Shown: positions 8,528-17,749, numbered from the stretch's first letter. The stretch: DNA of 64,000 nt from JAPPHA01 sp965220985 (GCA_965220985.1 OZ244854.1:930001-994000), one strand, 5' to 3'. Program-made: numbers and translations. The notes: generated from the letters alone by a model not told the origin.

Positions 8528-9271
8528 TTGAACCGCCAGCCAATCATCGAAGTGCGCAACCTCGACAAGTTCTACGGGACCTTTCAGGCGCTCAAGGACA
8601 TCAGCATCACGGTCCATCAAGGTGAACGCGTCGTCGTCTGCGGGCCGTCCGGATCCGGAAAGTCCACGTTGATCCGGTGCTTCAATGCACTCGAATACCA
8701 CAGCGCCGGAACACTGAAGGTCGATGGAATCGATGTCTTCGAGGGATCGAAGGACATCCGAAAGCTGCGGCAGGAAGTCGGAATGGTCTTCCAGCAATTC
8801 AACCTCTTTCCGCATCTGACCGTGCTCGAGAACCTGATGATCGGACCGATGAAGGTTCGAAAGCAGTCGCGCGCGCAGGCCGAAGAGACGGCACGGAACT
8901 ACCTCGAAAGGGTTCATATTCCCGAACAGGCGGAGAAGTTCCCAGCCCAACTCTCGGGCGGTCAGCAGCAACGGGTGGCGATCGCCAGATCGCTGTGCAT
9001 GGAAACCAGGATCATGCTGTTTGACGAGCCAACCTCCGCGCTTGATCCCGAGATGATCAACGAGGTTCTCGACGTCATGGTCGAGCTTGCCGAAACCGGC
9101 ATGACGATGGTGGTGGTCACCCACGAAATGGGTTTCGCGCGCAAGGTTGCCGACACGATGGTCTTCATGGAAGAGGGCCAGATCGTCGAGGTCGCGCCGC
9201 CCGAGACGTTCTTCACCTCGCCCGCCAGCGATCGTTGCCGGATGTTCCTCGCCCAGATTCTGGAGCACTGA
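8528..9271 (+). CDS. Polar amino acid ABC transporter ATP-binding protein
   Basis: The 247-residue ATPase carries Walker A GPSGSGKST (residues 39-47), a Q-loop (MVFQQFNLF), the signature LSGGQ (142-146), Walker B followed by EPTSALDPE, and the H-loop VTHEMGF. This is the GlnQ/HisP-type ATPase that powers amino acid importers. A TTG start at 8528 is used because it preserves the first beta strand and AGGGAG lies upstream. It is the first gene of the unit ATPase-permease-binding protein-permease; the next gene begins two bases after its stop. Confidence 0.95.
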   Translation: MNRQPIIEVRNLDKFYGTFQALKDISITVHQGERVVVCGPSGSGKSTLIRCFNALEYHSAGTLKVDGIDVFEGSKDIRKLRQEVGMVFQQFNLFPHLTVLENLMIGPMKVRKQSRAQAEETARNYLERVHIPEQAEKFPAQLSGGQQQRVAIARSLCMETRIMLFDEPTSALDPEMINEVLDVMVELAETGMTMVVVTHEMGFARKVADTMVFMEEGQIVEVAPPETFFTSPASDRCRMFLAQILEH

Positions 9272-9272
9272 C

Positions 9273-10115
9273 ATGGCGCTGGCCCAGACGGCAAAATCGG
9301 GCGATAGCTCCATCCCAAAGCCGCCCGTTCATCAGCAGCTGTTGAACTCGGTCCCTGTTGCAATCGCGATCTATGTCATCGTGATGGGGTTGATCGTCTA
9401 CGGATCGTTCGTCGGGGCCCAGAACATGGGCTACAACTGGCAATGGTATCGCGTTCCGCAGTACCTCTACAGCTTCACCGACGACGGGTTCCAGTGGGGC
9501 GAGATCATGATCGGTCTCGCCGCGACGATCAGGCTGTGCATCGTCTCGTTCCTGCTTGCCACGATCCTTGGCCTCGTCGTGGCGCTCTTGAGACTGTCCG
9601 GGCTCGTCGTGGGATCGGCTGTTTCTCTTGTCTATCTCGAGATCGTCAGGAACATCCCGCTCCTCGTCCTTCTGTACGTCTTCTACTACGTTCTCGGGCC
9701 GATCTTTAAGTTCGACCGCTACACCGCCAGCATCCTGACACTCGCCGTGTTTCATTCCGCTTTGATCTCGGAGATTTTCCGGGCCGGCATCAATGCGGTT
9801 CACATCGGCCAGTGGGAAGCGGCAAAATCGATCGGGATGTCCACGGCGCAGGCCTACCGATACATCATCTTGCCGCAGTCCGTCCGTTTCATGCTGCCGC
9901 CGTTGACCGGCGAAATGGTCCATCTGGTCAAATCATCGGCGATCGTGAGCGTCATTGCCGTTGCGGAACTCACAACCATCGGCCGCAACATCATTTCGGA
10001 CACGTACATGAGTTTTGAAATCTGGTTCACCATCGCAGTTGTCTATATGATAGTGACCCTGATTTTGTCTGTCGGCGTCTCGTTCCTCGAGAACAGATTC
10101 GCCGTCGATCAATGA
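9273..10115 (+). CDS. Amino acid ABC transporter permease 1
   Basis: The 280-residue permease has an N-terminal cytoplasmic tail, five to six transmembrane helices and the HisM/GlnP-type signature: LEIVRNIPLLVLLYVFYYV, then the EAA loop EAAKSIGMSTAQAYRYIILP. It forms half of the membrane channel with the second permease encoded at 11052-11927. The ATG at 9273 lies immediately after the ATPase stop, so translation is probably coupled. A longer in-frame start lies inside the ATPase gene and was rejected. Confidence 0.94.
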   Translation: MALAQTAKSGDSSIPKPPVHQQLLNSVPVAIAIYVIVMGLIVYGSFVGAQNMGYNWQWYRVPQYLYSFTDDGFQWGEIMIGLAATIRLCIVSFLLATILGLVVALLRLSGLVVGSAVSLVYLEIVRNIPLLVLLYVFYYVLGPIFKFDRYTASILTLAVFHSALISEIFRAGINAVHIGQWEAAKSIGMSTAQAYRYIILPQSVRFMLPPLTGEMVHLVKSSAIVSVIAVAELTTIGRNIISDTYMSFEIWFTIAVVYMIVTLILSVGVSFLENRFAVDQ

Positions 10116-10152
10116 TCACAAGAAGCAAGAGTCCCAAAACGGAGGATACCCA

Positions 10153-10986
10153 ATGAGACTTACACGCAGAATTCTCGGCTATGCCCTCGCTGCAACCGTG
10201 GCGACGGGGATTGCCCTGCCAGCGGCAGCCCAGCAGGCCACCCAAGCCCTGACGTCTGAAAGCGTGATCGAACAGATCAAGAAAGACGGCGTGATCCGTA
10301 TCGGGCTGTCGTTGTTCGTGCCCTGGTCAATGCGCGACAAGAATGGCGAACTCATCGGCTACGAACTCGATGTCGGTCGCAAGCTTGCAGAAGACATGGG
10401 GGTCGAGGTCGAGTTTGTCCCGACCGCGTGGGACGGAATCATTCCCGCTCTCGTGTCGGGCAACTTCGATGTCATCATCTCCGGCATGTCGGTCACGGCT
10501 CAGCGGAATCTGACGGTGAACTTCACCGATCCGTACGCCTATTCGGGCCTCGCGATTCTCGCGAACAAGGAAATGACCGCAGGCATGAGCATCGAGGACA
10601 TGAACTCGCCTGACGTCACCTTCACGGCGCGTCGCGGTGCAACACCGGCAGTCGTGATTGCCGAGAACTTTCCGCAAGCGCAGCTGCTGCTGTTCGACGA
10701 GGACGGCGCCTCGACCCAGGAAGTGCTGAACGGAAACGCCCACGCAACGATGGCGGCACAGCCGACACCGAACCGCGAAGCGGGCAGAAACCCCGAAACG
10801 CTCACGGTCATGCAGGGCGAACTCTATGACCCGCGCGGCGAAGCATTCGCTCTTCGCAAGGGTGACCCGGACGCAATCAACTACTTCAACAACTGGATCG
10901 CACAGCAATGGCGGAGCGGTTGGCTGGAATCGCGGCACAACTACTGGTTTGCAACCGAGGAATGGGCAGACCAGGTCGCCCAGTAA
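10153..10986 (+). CDS. Amino acid ABC transporter substrate-binding protein
   Basis: The 277-residue protein starts with a Sec signal peptide (MRLTRRILGYALAATVATG, with AAA before the mature end). A bacterial extracellular solute-binding family 3 domain follows: GVIRIGLSLFVPWSMRD, ELIGYELDVGRKLAEDMG and DVIISGMSVTAQR. It captures a polar amino acid or amine in the periplasm. A GC-rich hairpin follows the gene, which is common after highly expressed binding-protein genes. The nearby sarcosine oxidase genes make an N-methylated amino acid a reasonable guess for the ligand, but this is not shown. Confidence 0.94.
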   Translation: MRLTRRILGYALAATVATGIALPAAAQQATQALTSESVIEQIKKDGVIRIGLSLFVPWSMRDKNGELIGYELDVGRKLAEDMGVEVEFVPTAWDGIIPALVSGNFDVIISGMSVTAQRNLTVNFTDPYAYSGLAILANKEMTAGMSIEDMNSPDVTFTARRGATPAVVIAENFPQAQLLLFDEDGASTQEVLNGNAHATMAAQPTPNREAGRNPETLTVMQGELYDPRGEAFALRKGDPDAINYFNNWIAQQWRSGWLESRHNYWFATEEWADQVAQ

Positions 10987-10999
10987 ATCACTGAGATTT

Positions 11000-11029
11000 C
11001 AGGCCCGGGAGCTGTCGTTCCCGGGCCTG
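11000..11029 (+). other. Intercistronic hairpin after the binding-protein gene
   Basis: Perfect 11-bp GC-rich arms (11000-11010 and 11019-11029) enclose an 8-base loop, between the binding-protein stop and the second permease. No U tract follows, so it resembles an mRNA-stabilising element that protects the upstream message rather than an intrinsic terminator. A similar hairpin occurs after dctP. Confidence 0.65.
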
Positions 11030-11051
11030 GGAGCGCTGACAACTGCGTGCC

Positions 11052-11927
11052 TTGATCAAGAGACTGCGGTGGCCTGACTACCTGCTGCTGGCGATCATCA
11101 TCGCCTTTTTCGGCTATATCTGGTTCACGATCGAGGGAACCCTCAACTACAAGTGGCGTTGGGAACTGATCCCGAGCTACATCATCGGCTATCACACCGG
11201 ACGCGAAGAGTACTTTGCCAACATCCTTCTCCAGGGACTGGCAGCAACGATCCGCATCAGCATTTACGCAAGCATTCTGGCGCTGCTGTTCGGCACCATC
11301 CTCGGCGTCGCCCGGTGTTCGAAAAATCTGACAATCCGGATGCTGGCGCGGACCTATCTGGAACTGCTTCGAAACATTCCGCCGGTCGTCGTCGTCTTCA
11401 TCTTTTACTTCTTCCTGTCCCAGCAATTGATCGACGCACTCGATCTGGCGCGGTGGTCGCGCGGCATCGCGCGCCAGGAGGACATCTGGCTCTGGGAACT
11501 GTTCTTTGGCGACATGCGGCGTTTTCCGTCGATCATTTCCGGCGTCATCGTTCTGTCGCTCTTCGAGAGCGCGTTCGTCGGCGAGATCGTTCGGGCGGGA
11601 ATCCAGTCGATTCCGAAAGGGCAACGCGAAGCGGCCAGATCGATCGGAATGAACCGCTACCAGGAAATGCGGTACATCGTGCTGCCGCAGGCACTGAAGA
11701 AAGTTGTCCCGCCGCTGGCCAACCAGTTCATTTCCCTGATCAAGGACAGCTCGATCATCTCACTGATTTCGGTTCAGGAACTAACCTACAAGACGGTCGA
11801 GATGGTTGCCTCGTCGCGCATGATCTTCGAGGCGTGGATCACGACCGCGGTGTTCTATTTTGTGGTCTGCTTCGGGCTGAGCCGATTGTTCGCCCGGCTC
11901 GAACGCAAGCGCGTTGGCCAGACATAG
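11052..11927 (+). CDS. Amino acid ABC transporter permease 2
   Basis: The 291-residue permease of the His/Glu/Gln/Arg/opine family has the same landmarks as permease 1: TYLELLRNIPPVVVVFIFYF and the EAA loop EAARSIGMNRYQEMRYIVLP. It would pair with the permease at 9273-10115. It starts at a TTG with only a distant GGGAG, so its expression may be lower than that of the binding protein, in line with the preceding hairpin. The gene ends the transporter unit; a gap of about 450 bases follows. Confidence 0.93.
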   Translation: MIKRLRWPDYLLLAIIIAFFGYIWFTIEGTLNYKWRWELIPSYIIGYHTGREEYFANILLQGLAATIRISIYASILALLFGTILGVARCSKNLTIRMLARTYLELLRNIPPVVVVFIFYFFLSQQLIDALDLARWSRGIARQEDIWLWELFFGDMRRFPSIISGVIVLSLFESAFVGEIVRAGIQSIPKGQREAARSIGMNRYQEMRYIVLPQALKKVVPPLANQFISLIKDSSIISLISVQELTYKTVEMVASSRMIFEAWITTAVFYFVVCFGLSRLFARLERKRVGQT

Positions 11928-12338
11928 GTTGCCAGGTCGAAATCTCCGGTACGGGTGCGGGCCACCCGTCCGATTTCCACGATTCGATCACTCTGTCCTG
12001 CAAGGCGTGCTTTCGGAAACCTGCCCGTTTCCATGCCCCGTGAGTGTCAATTCGGCCTGAAACCGGTGGAAGTTTAACATCGGTGAGCACAAGTCATTGA
12101 TTTACAAACACATAAAAATCGCAGTGGCACGACAACCGGACAATTCGCCAATCTTGACCACTGCTCCTGCATTGACGGCGTCGGGCCAGATGATCGCTGT
12201 TGAATGGCCGCGGGCTGAGGTCAGTCTTCACAATTCGAAATGGATTCAGAAGATTGTGACGGGAAAAATGATGGAACGTCTGACCGGCACATGAAGCGCG
12301 ATCTTCATGTCTCATTCGTCCTTTGTCCGGTACGCCGC
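11928..12338. other. Gene-free region between the ABC transporter and soxB
   Basis: No supported gene is visible; the 65-residue plus-strand frame at 12097 and the 102-residue minus-strand frame have no ribosome site and no protein-like composition. The stretch near 12090-12125 is comparatively AT-rich. A candidate soxB promoter lies at its downstream end. Confidence 0.55.
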
Positions 12339-12367
12339 TTGACAGCCATATCGTGACGGATGATATC
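12339..12367 (+). promoter_or_regulatory. Candidate soxB promoter giving a leaderless transcript
   Basis: A perfect TTGACA at 12339-12344 is followed after 17 bases by GATATC (12362-12367), a weak -10. Transcription would start about 7 bases later, almost exactly at the soxB ATG (12374). No Shine-Dalgarno is visible before that ATG, which agrees with a leaderless mRNA. Confidence 0.35.
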
Positions 12368-12373
12368 GCCCGC

Positions 12374-13624
12374 ATGCAGAGATACTCGATCCTCTCGCTC
12401 ATGCGTCATGCGCTCAACAGGCACACGACCTGGGCGCCGGCATGGCGCAGCCCGCCCTTGAAGGAACGCTATGACGTCATCATCATCGGCGCGGGCGGGC
12501 ATGGGCTGGCCACTGCGTACTATCTCGCGAAGGAGTTCGGCATCACGAACGTCGCAGTGCTCGAGCGGGGGTGGCTCGGAGGCGGGAACGTCGCAAGGAA
12601 CACGGTGACCGTCAGGTCGAACTACATGCGGGACGCATCGATCCCTTTCTACGTCAAGTCGGTCTCCCTTTACGAGAATCTGACCCGCGAGCTGAACTTC
12701 AACACCATGTATTCGAAACGCTCGATGATCGATGTCCTGCAGTCCTTTCCGAAGGTGAGAGATCTGCGGCGCCGTCAGCTGAACATGGACATCTACGGGG
12801 CCAACTACGAGAGAATATCCACCGAGGAACTCCGGCGACGCATCCCGGCGCTGACGGGCGGCGGACCAAATGCAAGGCTGCCTATCGTCGGCGGCATGGT
12901 TCACGGCGATGCGGGCGTCAATCGACATGATGCTGTCGCCTGGGGATATGCCCGCGCAGCGGACGCGCGCGGCGTCGAACTGCATCAGCAAACGCCTGTG
13001 ACGAAGCTTCTTCGCGGCCGGGATGGCGCGATCGAAGGCGTCGAAACCACGCGTGGAACCGTGCATGCCTCCAAGGTGGCGGTGGCCGTTTCGGGACACA
13101 CGACCACGCTGACCGAAACCATAGGTCTCAAGCTGCCGTTGCGAACCATGAACCTCACGGCATTCGTGTCCGAACCTGTCAAGCCGCTGGTGGACGTCAT
13201 CGTCAACTGCCCGGACAGCGGGTTCTATTTCAGCCAATCGGACAAGGGCGAAATGGTGATTGGCGGGGCGCCTGACGTGGGGCAGAGCTTTCGGCGCGAC
13301 ATCAAGCAGAACGTCTTCGAAGACACGGTGACGGCCATGCTGTCCCTGTTCCCGTCATTCAAGCGATTGAAGCTCCTGCGACAGTGGGGCGGTCACCTGG
13401 ACATTGCCCCCGACGCCTCGCCCATCATGGATGAAATGGACATCCCGGGACTCTTCGTGACCGCCGGCTGGTGGGGCGGCTACAAGGCGATCCCTGCGGG
13501 CGGGCTGACACTGGCACATCACATCGCCAAGGGAAAGCCCCATCCTCTGATGGCGCCGTTTTCCCTGAAGCGGTTCAGACGACTGGACTACGTGATGGAA
13601 ACCGGCACCACGACGGCGAGATAG
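12374..13624 (+). CDS. soxB: Sarcosine oxidase subunit beta
   Basis: The 416-residue flavoprotein starts MQRYSILSLMRHALN, the N-terminus typical of heterotetrameric sarcosine oxidase beta, so the ATG at 12374 is chosen over the longer frame. It has the FAD dinucleotide fold (IIIGAGGHGLATAYYLA), WLGGGNVARNTVTVRSNY, and the histidine in RHDAVAWGYARAAD that matches the covalent FMN attachment site of the family. The enzyme demethylates sarcosine to glycine, passing the methyl group to tetrahydrofolate and producing hydrogen peroxide. It is the first gene of soxBDAG. Confidence 0.95.
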   Translation: MQRYSILSLMRHALNRHTTWAPAWRSPPLKERYDVIIIGAGGHGLATAYYLAKEFGITNVAVLERGWLGGGNVARNTVTVRSNYMRDASIPFYVKSVSLYENLTRELNFNTMYSKRSMIDVLQSFPKVRDLRRRQLNMDIYGANYERISTEELRRRIPALTGGGPNARLPIVGGMVHGDAGVNRHDAVAWGYARAADARGVELHQQTPVTKLLRGRDGAIEGVETTRGTVHASKVAVAVSGHTTTLTETIGLKLPLRTMNLTAFVSEPVKPLVDVIVNCPDSGFYFSQSDKGEMVIGGAPDVGQSFRRDIKQNVFEDTVTAMLSLFPSFKRLKLLRQWGGHLDIAPDASPIMDEMDIPGLFVTAGWWGGYKAIPAGGLTLAHHIAKGKPHPLMAPFSLKRFRRLDYVMETGTTTAR

Positions 13625-13636
13625 GAGCATGGATCC

Positions 13637-13894
13637 ATGTTGCTGATCACGTGCCCGTTCTGCGGCCCGCGAAACGAGAGCGAGTTCTTGTTCGGCGGGC
13701 CTGTCAAGCCTGATCGTCCCGATCCCCACGCGGCGACGGACGAAGAGTGGGTCGAATACCTGACGGTGGTTCCGAACCCCTTGGGGCCGGTCGAGGAACG
13801 CTGGTGCCACCAAAAGGGTTGCGGGACATGGTTGACCATCTGGCGAGACACCGTGACCCATGACATCGTCGAGGGCCCCGACCGTGCCGACTGA
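13637..13894 (+). CDS. soxD: Sarcosine oxidase subunit delta
   Basis: This 85-residue protein contains CPFCGPRNESEF near the N-terminus and WCHQKGCGTWLTIWRDT near the end. These are the zinc-binding and conserved segments of the small delta subunit of heterotetrameric sarcosine oxidase. AGGAG lies upstream of the ATG. The delta subunit stabilises the complex and binds zinc in characterised enzymes. Its end overlaps the start of soxA. Confidence 0.95.
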   Translation: MLLITCPFCGPRNESEFLFGGPVKPDRPDPHAATDEEWVEYLTVVPNPLGPVEERWCHQKGCGTWLTIWRDTVTHDIVEGPDRAD

Positions 13895-16805
13895 ACGGCT
13901 GCCGAGCGGCGGGAGGATTGATCGAAGTCGTCCGCTTCGTTTCCGGTTCAACGGCCGAGCCTACAAGGGGTTTGCCGGTGACTCGCTGGCATCCGCACTG
14001 CTCGCAAACGATGTCCGCCTGACCGCTCGCAGTTTCAAGTACCATCGCCCTCGCGGTATCGTGGGCTCCGGCCCCGAAGAACCTTCGACACTGGTGGAAC
14101 TGGCGGGGCGCCACGCATCCGCCAATCGCGCGGCGACCACCGTCCGCCTCGAAGATGGACTCGACGCGCGCTCGATCAATTGCTGGCCATCACCGCGCTT
14201 CGACCTTGGCGGGATCAATCAGTTGTTCGCCCGGCTGATCCCAGCAGGATTCTATTACAAGACGTTCAAGTGGCCCAATTGGCACCTCTATGAGCCGGCA
14301 ATCCGAAAGGCTGCCGGTCTTGCAGCTGCGCCCAAAGAACCCCCCGCAGACGGTCATTTCGAGGCGGCGAACGCGCATGCCGATGTATTGGTTGTCGGTG
14401 CGGGGCCGGCAGGCCTGATGGCCGCGCTCGTTGCGGGCCGCGCTGGACGCCGCGTCACGCTGGTCGATGAACGGACCGAAGCCGGGGGGAGTCTTCTTGA
14501 CCGCCGGCTCGAGATTGACGGGCGGCCCGCCATGGATTGGGTCGGTGAAGTTGTTTCTGAACTGGCAGCGTTGCCGAATGTCCAGCACCTCCAGGACTCG
14601 ACGGTCTGGGCCTATCGCGAGCACAACTATCTGATGGTGAATGAGCGCACGCCGGAACACGAGGGTATTCTGGAGCGCAATTGGCGGGTTCGGGCAAAGC
14701 AAGTGATACTGGCAACGGGAGCGATCGAGAGGAGTCTGGTCTTTCCCGACAACGACCGTCCCGGCGTGATGCTGGCATCGGCCGCTCAGGCCTATGTCAA
14801 TCGATATGCCGTGCGACCCGGCACGAGGGCGATGGTCTTCACCAACAACGACAGCGCGTATGCGGTGGTCTCGGACCTTCAAGCCGTGGGCGTCGAGGTT
14901 TCGATGGTCGTGGACAGCAGAAGCGAGGCTCCGGCAAGCGCGCAGGCATTGCTTGGCAAAGTCCCGCTCATATCGGGCTCGGCAGTCATTGGAACCCGAG
15001 GGCGCAAGTCTGTCAGCGGCGCGGTTGTCGCCCGCAAGGACGGATCGGCCCGCGAAATCGTCCAATGCGACCTTATCCTGCACTCGGGAGGTTGGAACCC
15101 TGCGGTACATTTGTTCTCCCAGTCACGCGGAAGCCTTCGCTATGACAACGCGCTCGCGACATTCGTCCCCGACATGGCCGCGCAGTCATGCACATCAGTG
15201 GGCGGTGCCGCCGGCAAGCTGACATGTCGTTCAGCGCTCGCATCAGGTGCCGAGGCGGCAGCCCGTCTTGTCAGCTCGACAGTCCCTGAAATCCCGGACG
15301 CGAGCGACGAGAGCTACGCGATCGAACCTCTGTGGCATGTCGATGCGCCAGGTGCCGAATGCAGGGCGTTTCTGGATCTGCAAAACGATGTCACGGTGAG
15401 CGACGTGCATCTCGCCCTGCGCGAGGGATACGACAGCGTCGAGCACGTCAAGCGCTACACGACCGGTGGCATGGGCTTTGACCAGGGAAAGACCGGCAAC
15501 ATCAACATCATCGGTACGGTGGCGCTCAAGAAGGGCCTGTCCCTCAAGGAGGTCGGAACAACGACCTTCCGCCCGCCCTACACGCCTGTGTCCTTCGGTG
15601 CGATTGCTGGGGTTCGTGAGGAATCGGTCGTTTTTCCGTACCGGCACACGCCGGTCACCGCGTGGAACCTGGAGCAGGGCGCATTCATGTACGAGGCCGG
15701 CGCCCGGTGGCGGCGTCCGGGGTATTTTCCGCGAGGAAACGAAGGCCTCCAGGAGGCGGTCAATCGCGAGTGTCGAGCCGTTCGCGAAGCGGTTGGCGTT
15801 TACGACGGCTCGCCATTGGGAAAGTTCGAACTGAAGGGGCGCGACACGGGACGCTTCCTTGACCACATCTACACCAACGTCATGTCGACGCTGAAGCCCG
15901 GCCGATGCCGCTACGGTCTCATGCTGAGCGATGACGGGCTGATTCTCGATGACGGGGTCGCCATGCGACTGGGCGAGCACCGTTGGCTGGTCTCGTCCTC
16001 GACCGGGCATGCGGACATGGTCCATGATCACATGCAGGAACTGCTGCAAACCCAGTTCCCGGAGTGGAACGTCCATGTCACGACCGTGACCGGCCAGTGG
16101 TGCAATGCAACGCTCTGCGGTCCGAAAGCGCGAGAGGTCATGGCGAGACTCGACACGGACATTGACGTCTCGCCTGACGCCTTGCCGTTCATGTCATTTG
16201 CCGAAGGTCAGGTGGCCGGATTGCCGGCGCGCGTCGTGCGCGTCAGTTTCACCGGCGAGATGTCGTTCGAGATCAACGTGGCGCCTCGGCACATGCAAGC
16301 TCTTTGGGCGCGGATCATGACGGTTGGCGACGAGTTCGGAATCAAGCCGGTTGGCTCGGAAGCCAGCCATGTCTTGCGAGTCGAGAAAGGATTTCTGTCG
16401 CTCGGTCACGAGGTGGATGGCACCGTTGACGCCCATGATCTCGGCATGGGCTGGATCATGTCGAAGACAAAGAACGATTACGTCGGCAAGCAGTCCGTTG
16501 AATTGCGGCGCTCGGGCGACACACCTCGCAGGGAACTTGTCGGTCTTCTGCCGCTCGACCCCAACGAGGCCATTCCCGAAGGCGCTCCTTTGACGCCTGG
16601 CGGCGAGCGATGTCCGACAGAAGGATTCGTGACCGCATGCGTCTGGAGCGTCGTGATGAATCGCTGGGTCGCCCTGGCGCTTCTCGAGTCCGGGAAGTCA
16701 CGACTCGGGGAAACCGTGCACGCTCGACTCCAGACCGCAACCATCCCGTCGAAAGTCGTGGCTCCGATATTCCATGACCCCGATGGCAAGAGATTGAGGT
16801 CCTGA
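13884..16805 (+). CDS. soxA: Sarcosine oxidase subunit alpha
   Basis: The protein has about 973 residues. Domains in order are: an N-terminal ferredoxin-like region (FRFNGRAYKGFAGDSLASAL, RSFKYHRPRG); an NAD-binding disulfide-oxidoreductase-like domain (VLVVGAGPAGLMAAL); a linker; and a C-terminal aminomethyltransferase (GcvT-like) half that binds tetrahydrofolate (LKGRDTGRFLDHIYTN and on). The GTG at 13884 is preferred since GAGGG lies eight bases before it and the N-terminus then matches the family; an upstream ATG at 13860 is possible. It overlaps soxD by 11 bases. Confidence 0.95.
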   Translation: MPTERLPSGGRIDRSRPLRFRFNGRAYKGFAGDSLASALLANDVRLTARSFKYHRPRGIVGSGPEEPSTLVELAGRHASANRAATTVRLEDGLDARSINCWPSPRFDLGGINQLFARLIPAGFYYKTFKWPNWHLYEPAIRKAAGLAAAPKEPPADGHFEAANAHADVLVVGAGPAGLMAALVAGRAGRRVTLVDERTEAGGSLLDRRLEIDGRPAMDWVGEVVSELAALPNVQHLQDSTVWAYREHNYLMVNERTPEHEGILERNWRVRAKQVILATGAIERSLVFPDNDRPGVMLASAAQAYVNRYAVRPGTRAMVFTNNDSAYAVVSDLQAVGVEVSMVVDSRSEAPASAQALLGKVPLISGSAVIGTRGRKSVSGAVVARKDGSAREIVQCDLILHSGGWNPAVHLFSQSRGSLRYDNALATFVPDMAAQSCTSVGGAAGKLTCRSALASGAEAAARLVSSTVPEIPDASDESYAIEPLWHVDAPGAECRAFLDLQNDVTVSDVHLALREGYDSVEHVKRYTTGGMGFDQGKTGNINIIGTVALKKGLSLKEVGTTTFRPPYTPVSFGAIAGVREESVVFPYRHTPVTAWNLEQGAFMYEAGARWRRPGYFPRGNEGLQEAVNRECRAVREAVGVYDGSPLGKFELKGRDTGRFLDHIYTNVMSTLKPGRCRYGLMLSDDGLILDDGVAMRLGEHRWLVSSSTGHADMVHDHMQELLQTQFPEWNVHVTTVTGQWCNATLCGPKAREVMARLDTDIDVSPDALPFMSFAEGQVAGLPARVVRVSFTGEMSFEINVAPRHMQALWARIMTVGDEFGIKPVGSEASHVLRVEKGFLSLGHEVDGTVDAHDLGMGWIMSKTKNDYVGKQSVELRRSGDTPRRELVGLLPLDPNEAIPEGAPLTPGGERCPTEGFVTACVWSVVMNRWVALALLESGKSRLGETVHARLQTATIPSKVVAPIFHDPDGKRLRS

Positions 16806-16806
16806 C

Positions 16807-17310
16807 ATGGGATACAGCGCCTCGTTCGAAAGGTTGCCCATCAGTGCATGCTTCGATCTGAAGGGATCAAGTGTTGCGCTCATCGAATGGACTAGAGTGG
16901 TTGGCAATCTTCCCGACTTCCCGACCGCTCCCAACCGGCTGATACGTGGAGACAGGATGTGGCTCGGTCATGTGGGCCCCAACAACTGGTTGCTATGGGC
17001 TGACATTGACCGGGAGAACGAACTCATGGCCAGTCTTCGCCCGCACGATGCACCGGCGGAGATCAGCATCGTGCTGGTTTCGGATACGTTTGCGACGTTT
17101 CGCATTGTCGGGGACGACGCGGCCCATGTCGTTGCGGTCGGTTGCCCGCTTGATCTGCACGCAAGCGTCTTTGTCGACGATTCCGTAAGTTTCAGCGAGT
17201 TCTTCGGCCAAAAAGCGTTGCTCAAACGCTGTGACGGCGGGTTCGACGTCTCGGTTGAGGCGAGTTTCGGTGCAATGATCGAGGACTTTCTGTCTCGCGT
17301 GCTCCGTTGA
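16807..17310 (+). CDS. soxG: Sarcosine oxidase subunit gamma
   Basis: The 167-residue protein starts one base after the soxA stop and completes the soxBDAG order. Segments such as APNRLIRGDRMWLGHVGPNNWLL and LVSDTFATFRIVGDDAAHVV fit the SoxG family, which resembles part of the GcvT fold. It is not catalytic alone but is required for the tetramer. About 390 bases later a bidirectional terminator-like stem lies before the convergent AbiEi gene. Confidence 0.9.
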   Translation: MGYSASFERLPISACFDLKGSSVALIEWTRVVGNLPDFPTAPNRLIRGDRMWLGHVGPNNWLLWADIDRENELMASLRPHDAPAEISIVLVSDTFATFRIVGDDAAHVVAVGCPLDLHASVFVDDSVSFSEFFGQKALLKRCDGGFDVSVEASFGAMIEDFLSRVLR

Positions 17311-17696
17311 TTCGAAGTCGGGTTGCCGACAGGCGGCGTTTTGCCGTCCGGATCGAACCGGTTCGGCTTCAGTGCCGCTTGAATGGCGATGTACCACTGA
17401 TCTTTGGCGAGTGATTCAGATCGGTCCTCAAATTCCCATTCTTCGCTGTTTCAGCGTGCAGTGCTGAACCCTGACCAGTTCATCTCACGACATGACTGAC
17501 CGGATCGATTGGTCTCCGGGACTCTGATTGGAGTTCAGCCAGTAATGGGTTGAATCCGGGAGAACGTCCTTCCATCGGAATTCGCAGAAATGACGAAAGG
17601 TCATTTTGCTGCGGCGGGAACACGACGCAGCGTTGGATGGTCACCGTATCCGGCATCCAATGACTCGTTTGTCAGTTCTTGAAAGCCAAAAGAGAT

Positions 17697-17719
17697 AAGG
17701 CGGCCAATTCAGCCGCCTT
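17697..17719. terminator. Bidirectional intrinsic-terminator-like hairpin
   Basis: Perfect 8-bp arms AAGGCGGC and GCCGCCTT surround a 7-base loop. On the plus strand the stem runs into TTTCTT; on the minus strand it ends in TTATCTCTTTT. It lies between convergent soxG and the AbiEi-like gene, so it could stop transcription from both sides. Confidence 0.6.
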
Positions 17720-17731
17720 TCTTGACTGTCT

Positions 17732-17749
17732 CCCCCCTTTTTTGGGGGG
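17732..17749. repeat. C6-T6-G6 homopolymer hairpin
   Basis: Six C, six T and six G in a row form a 6-bp stem with a T6 loop. It sits 13 bases after the bidirectional terminator-like stem. Homopolymer runs of this kind are prone to slippage and to sequencing error. Function is unknown. Confidence 0.5.
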
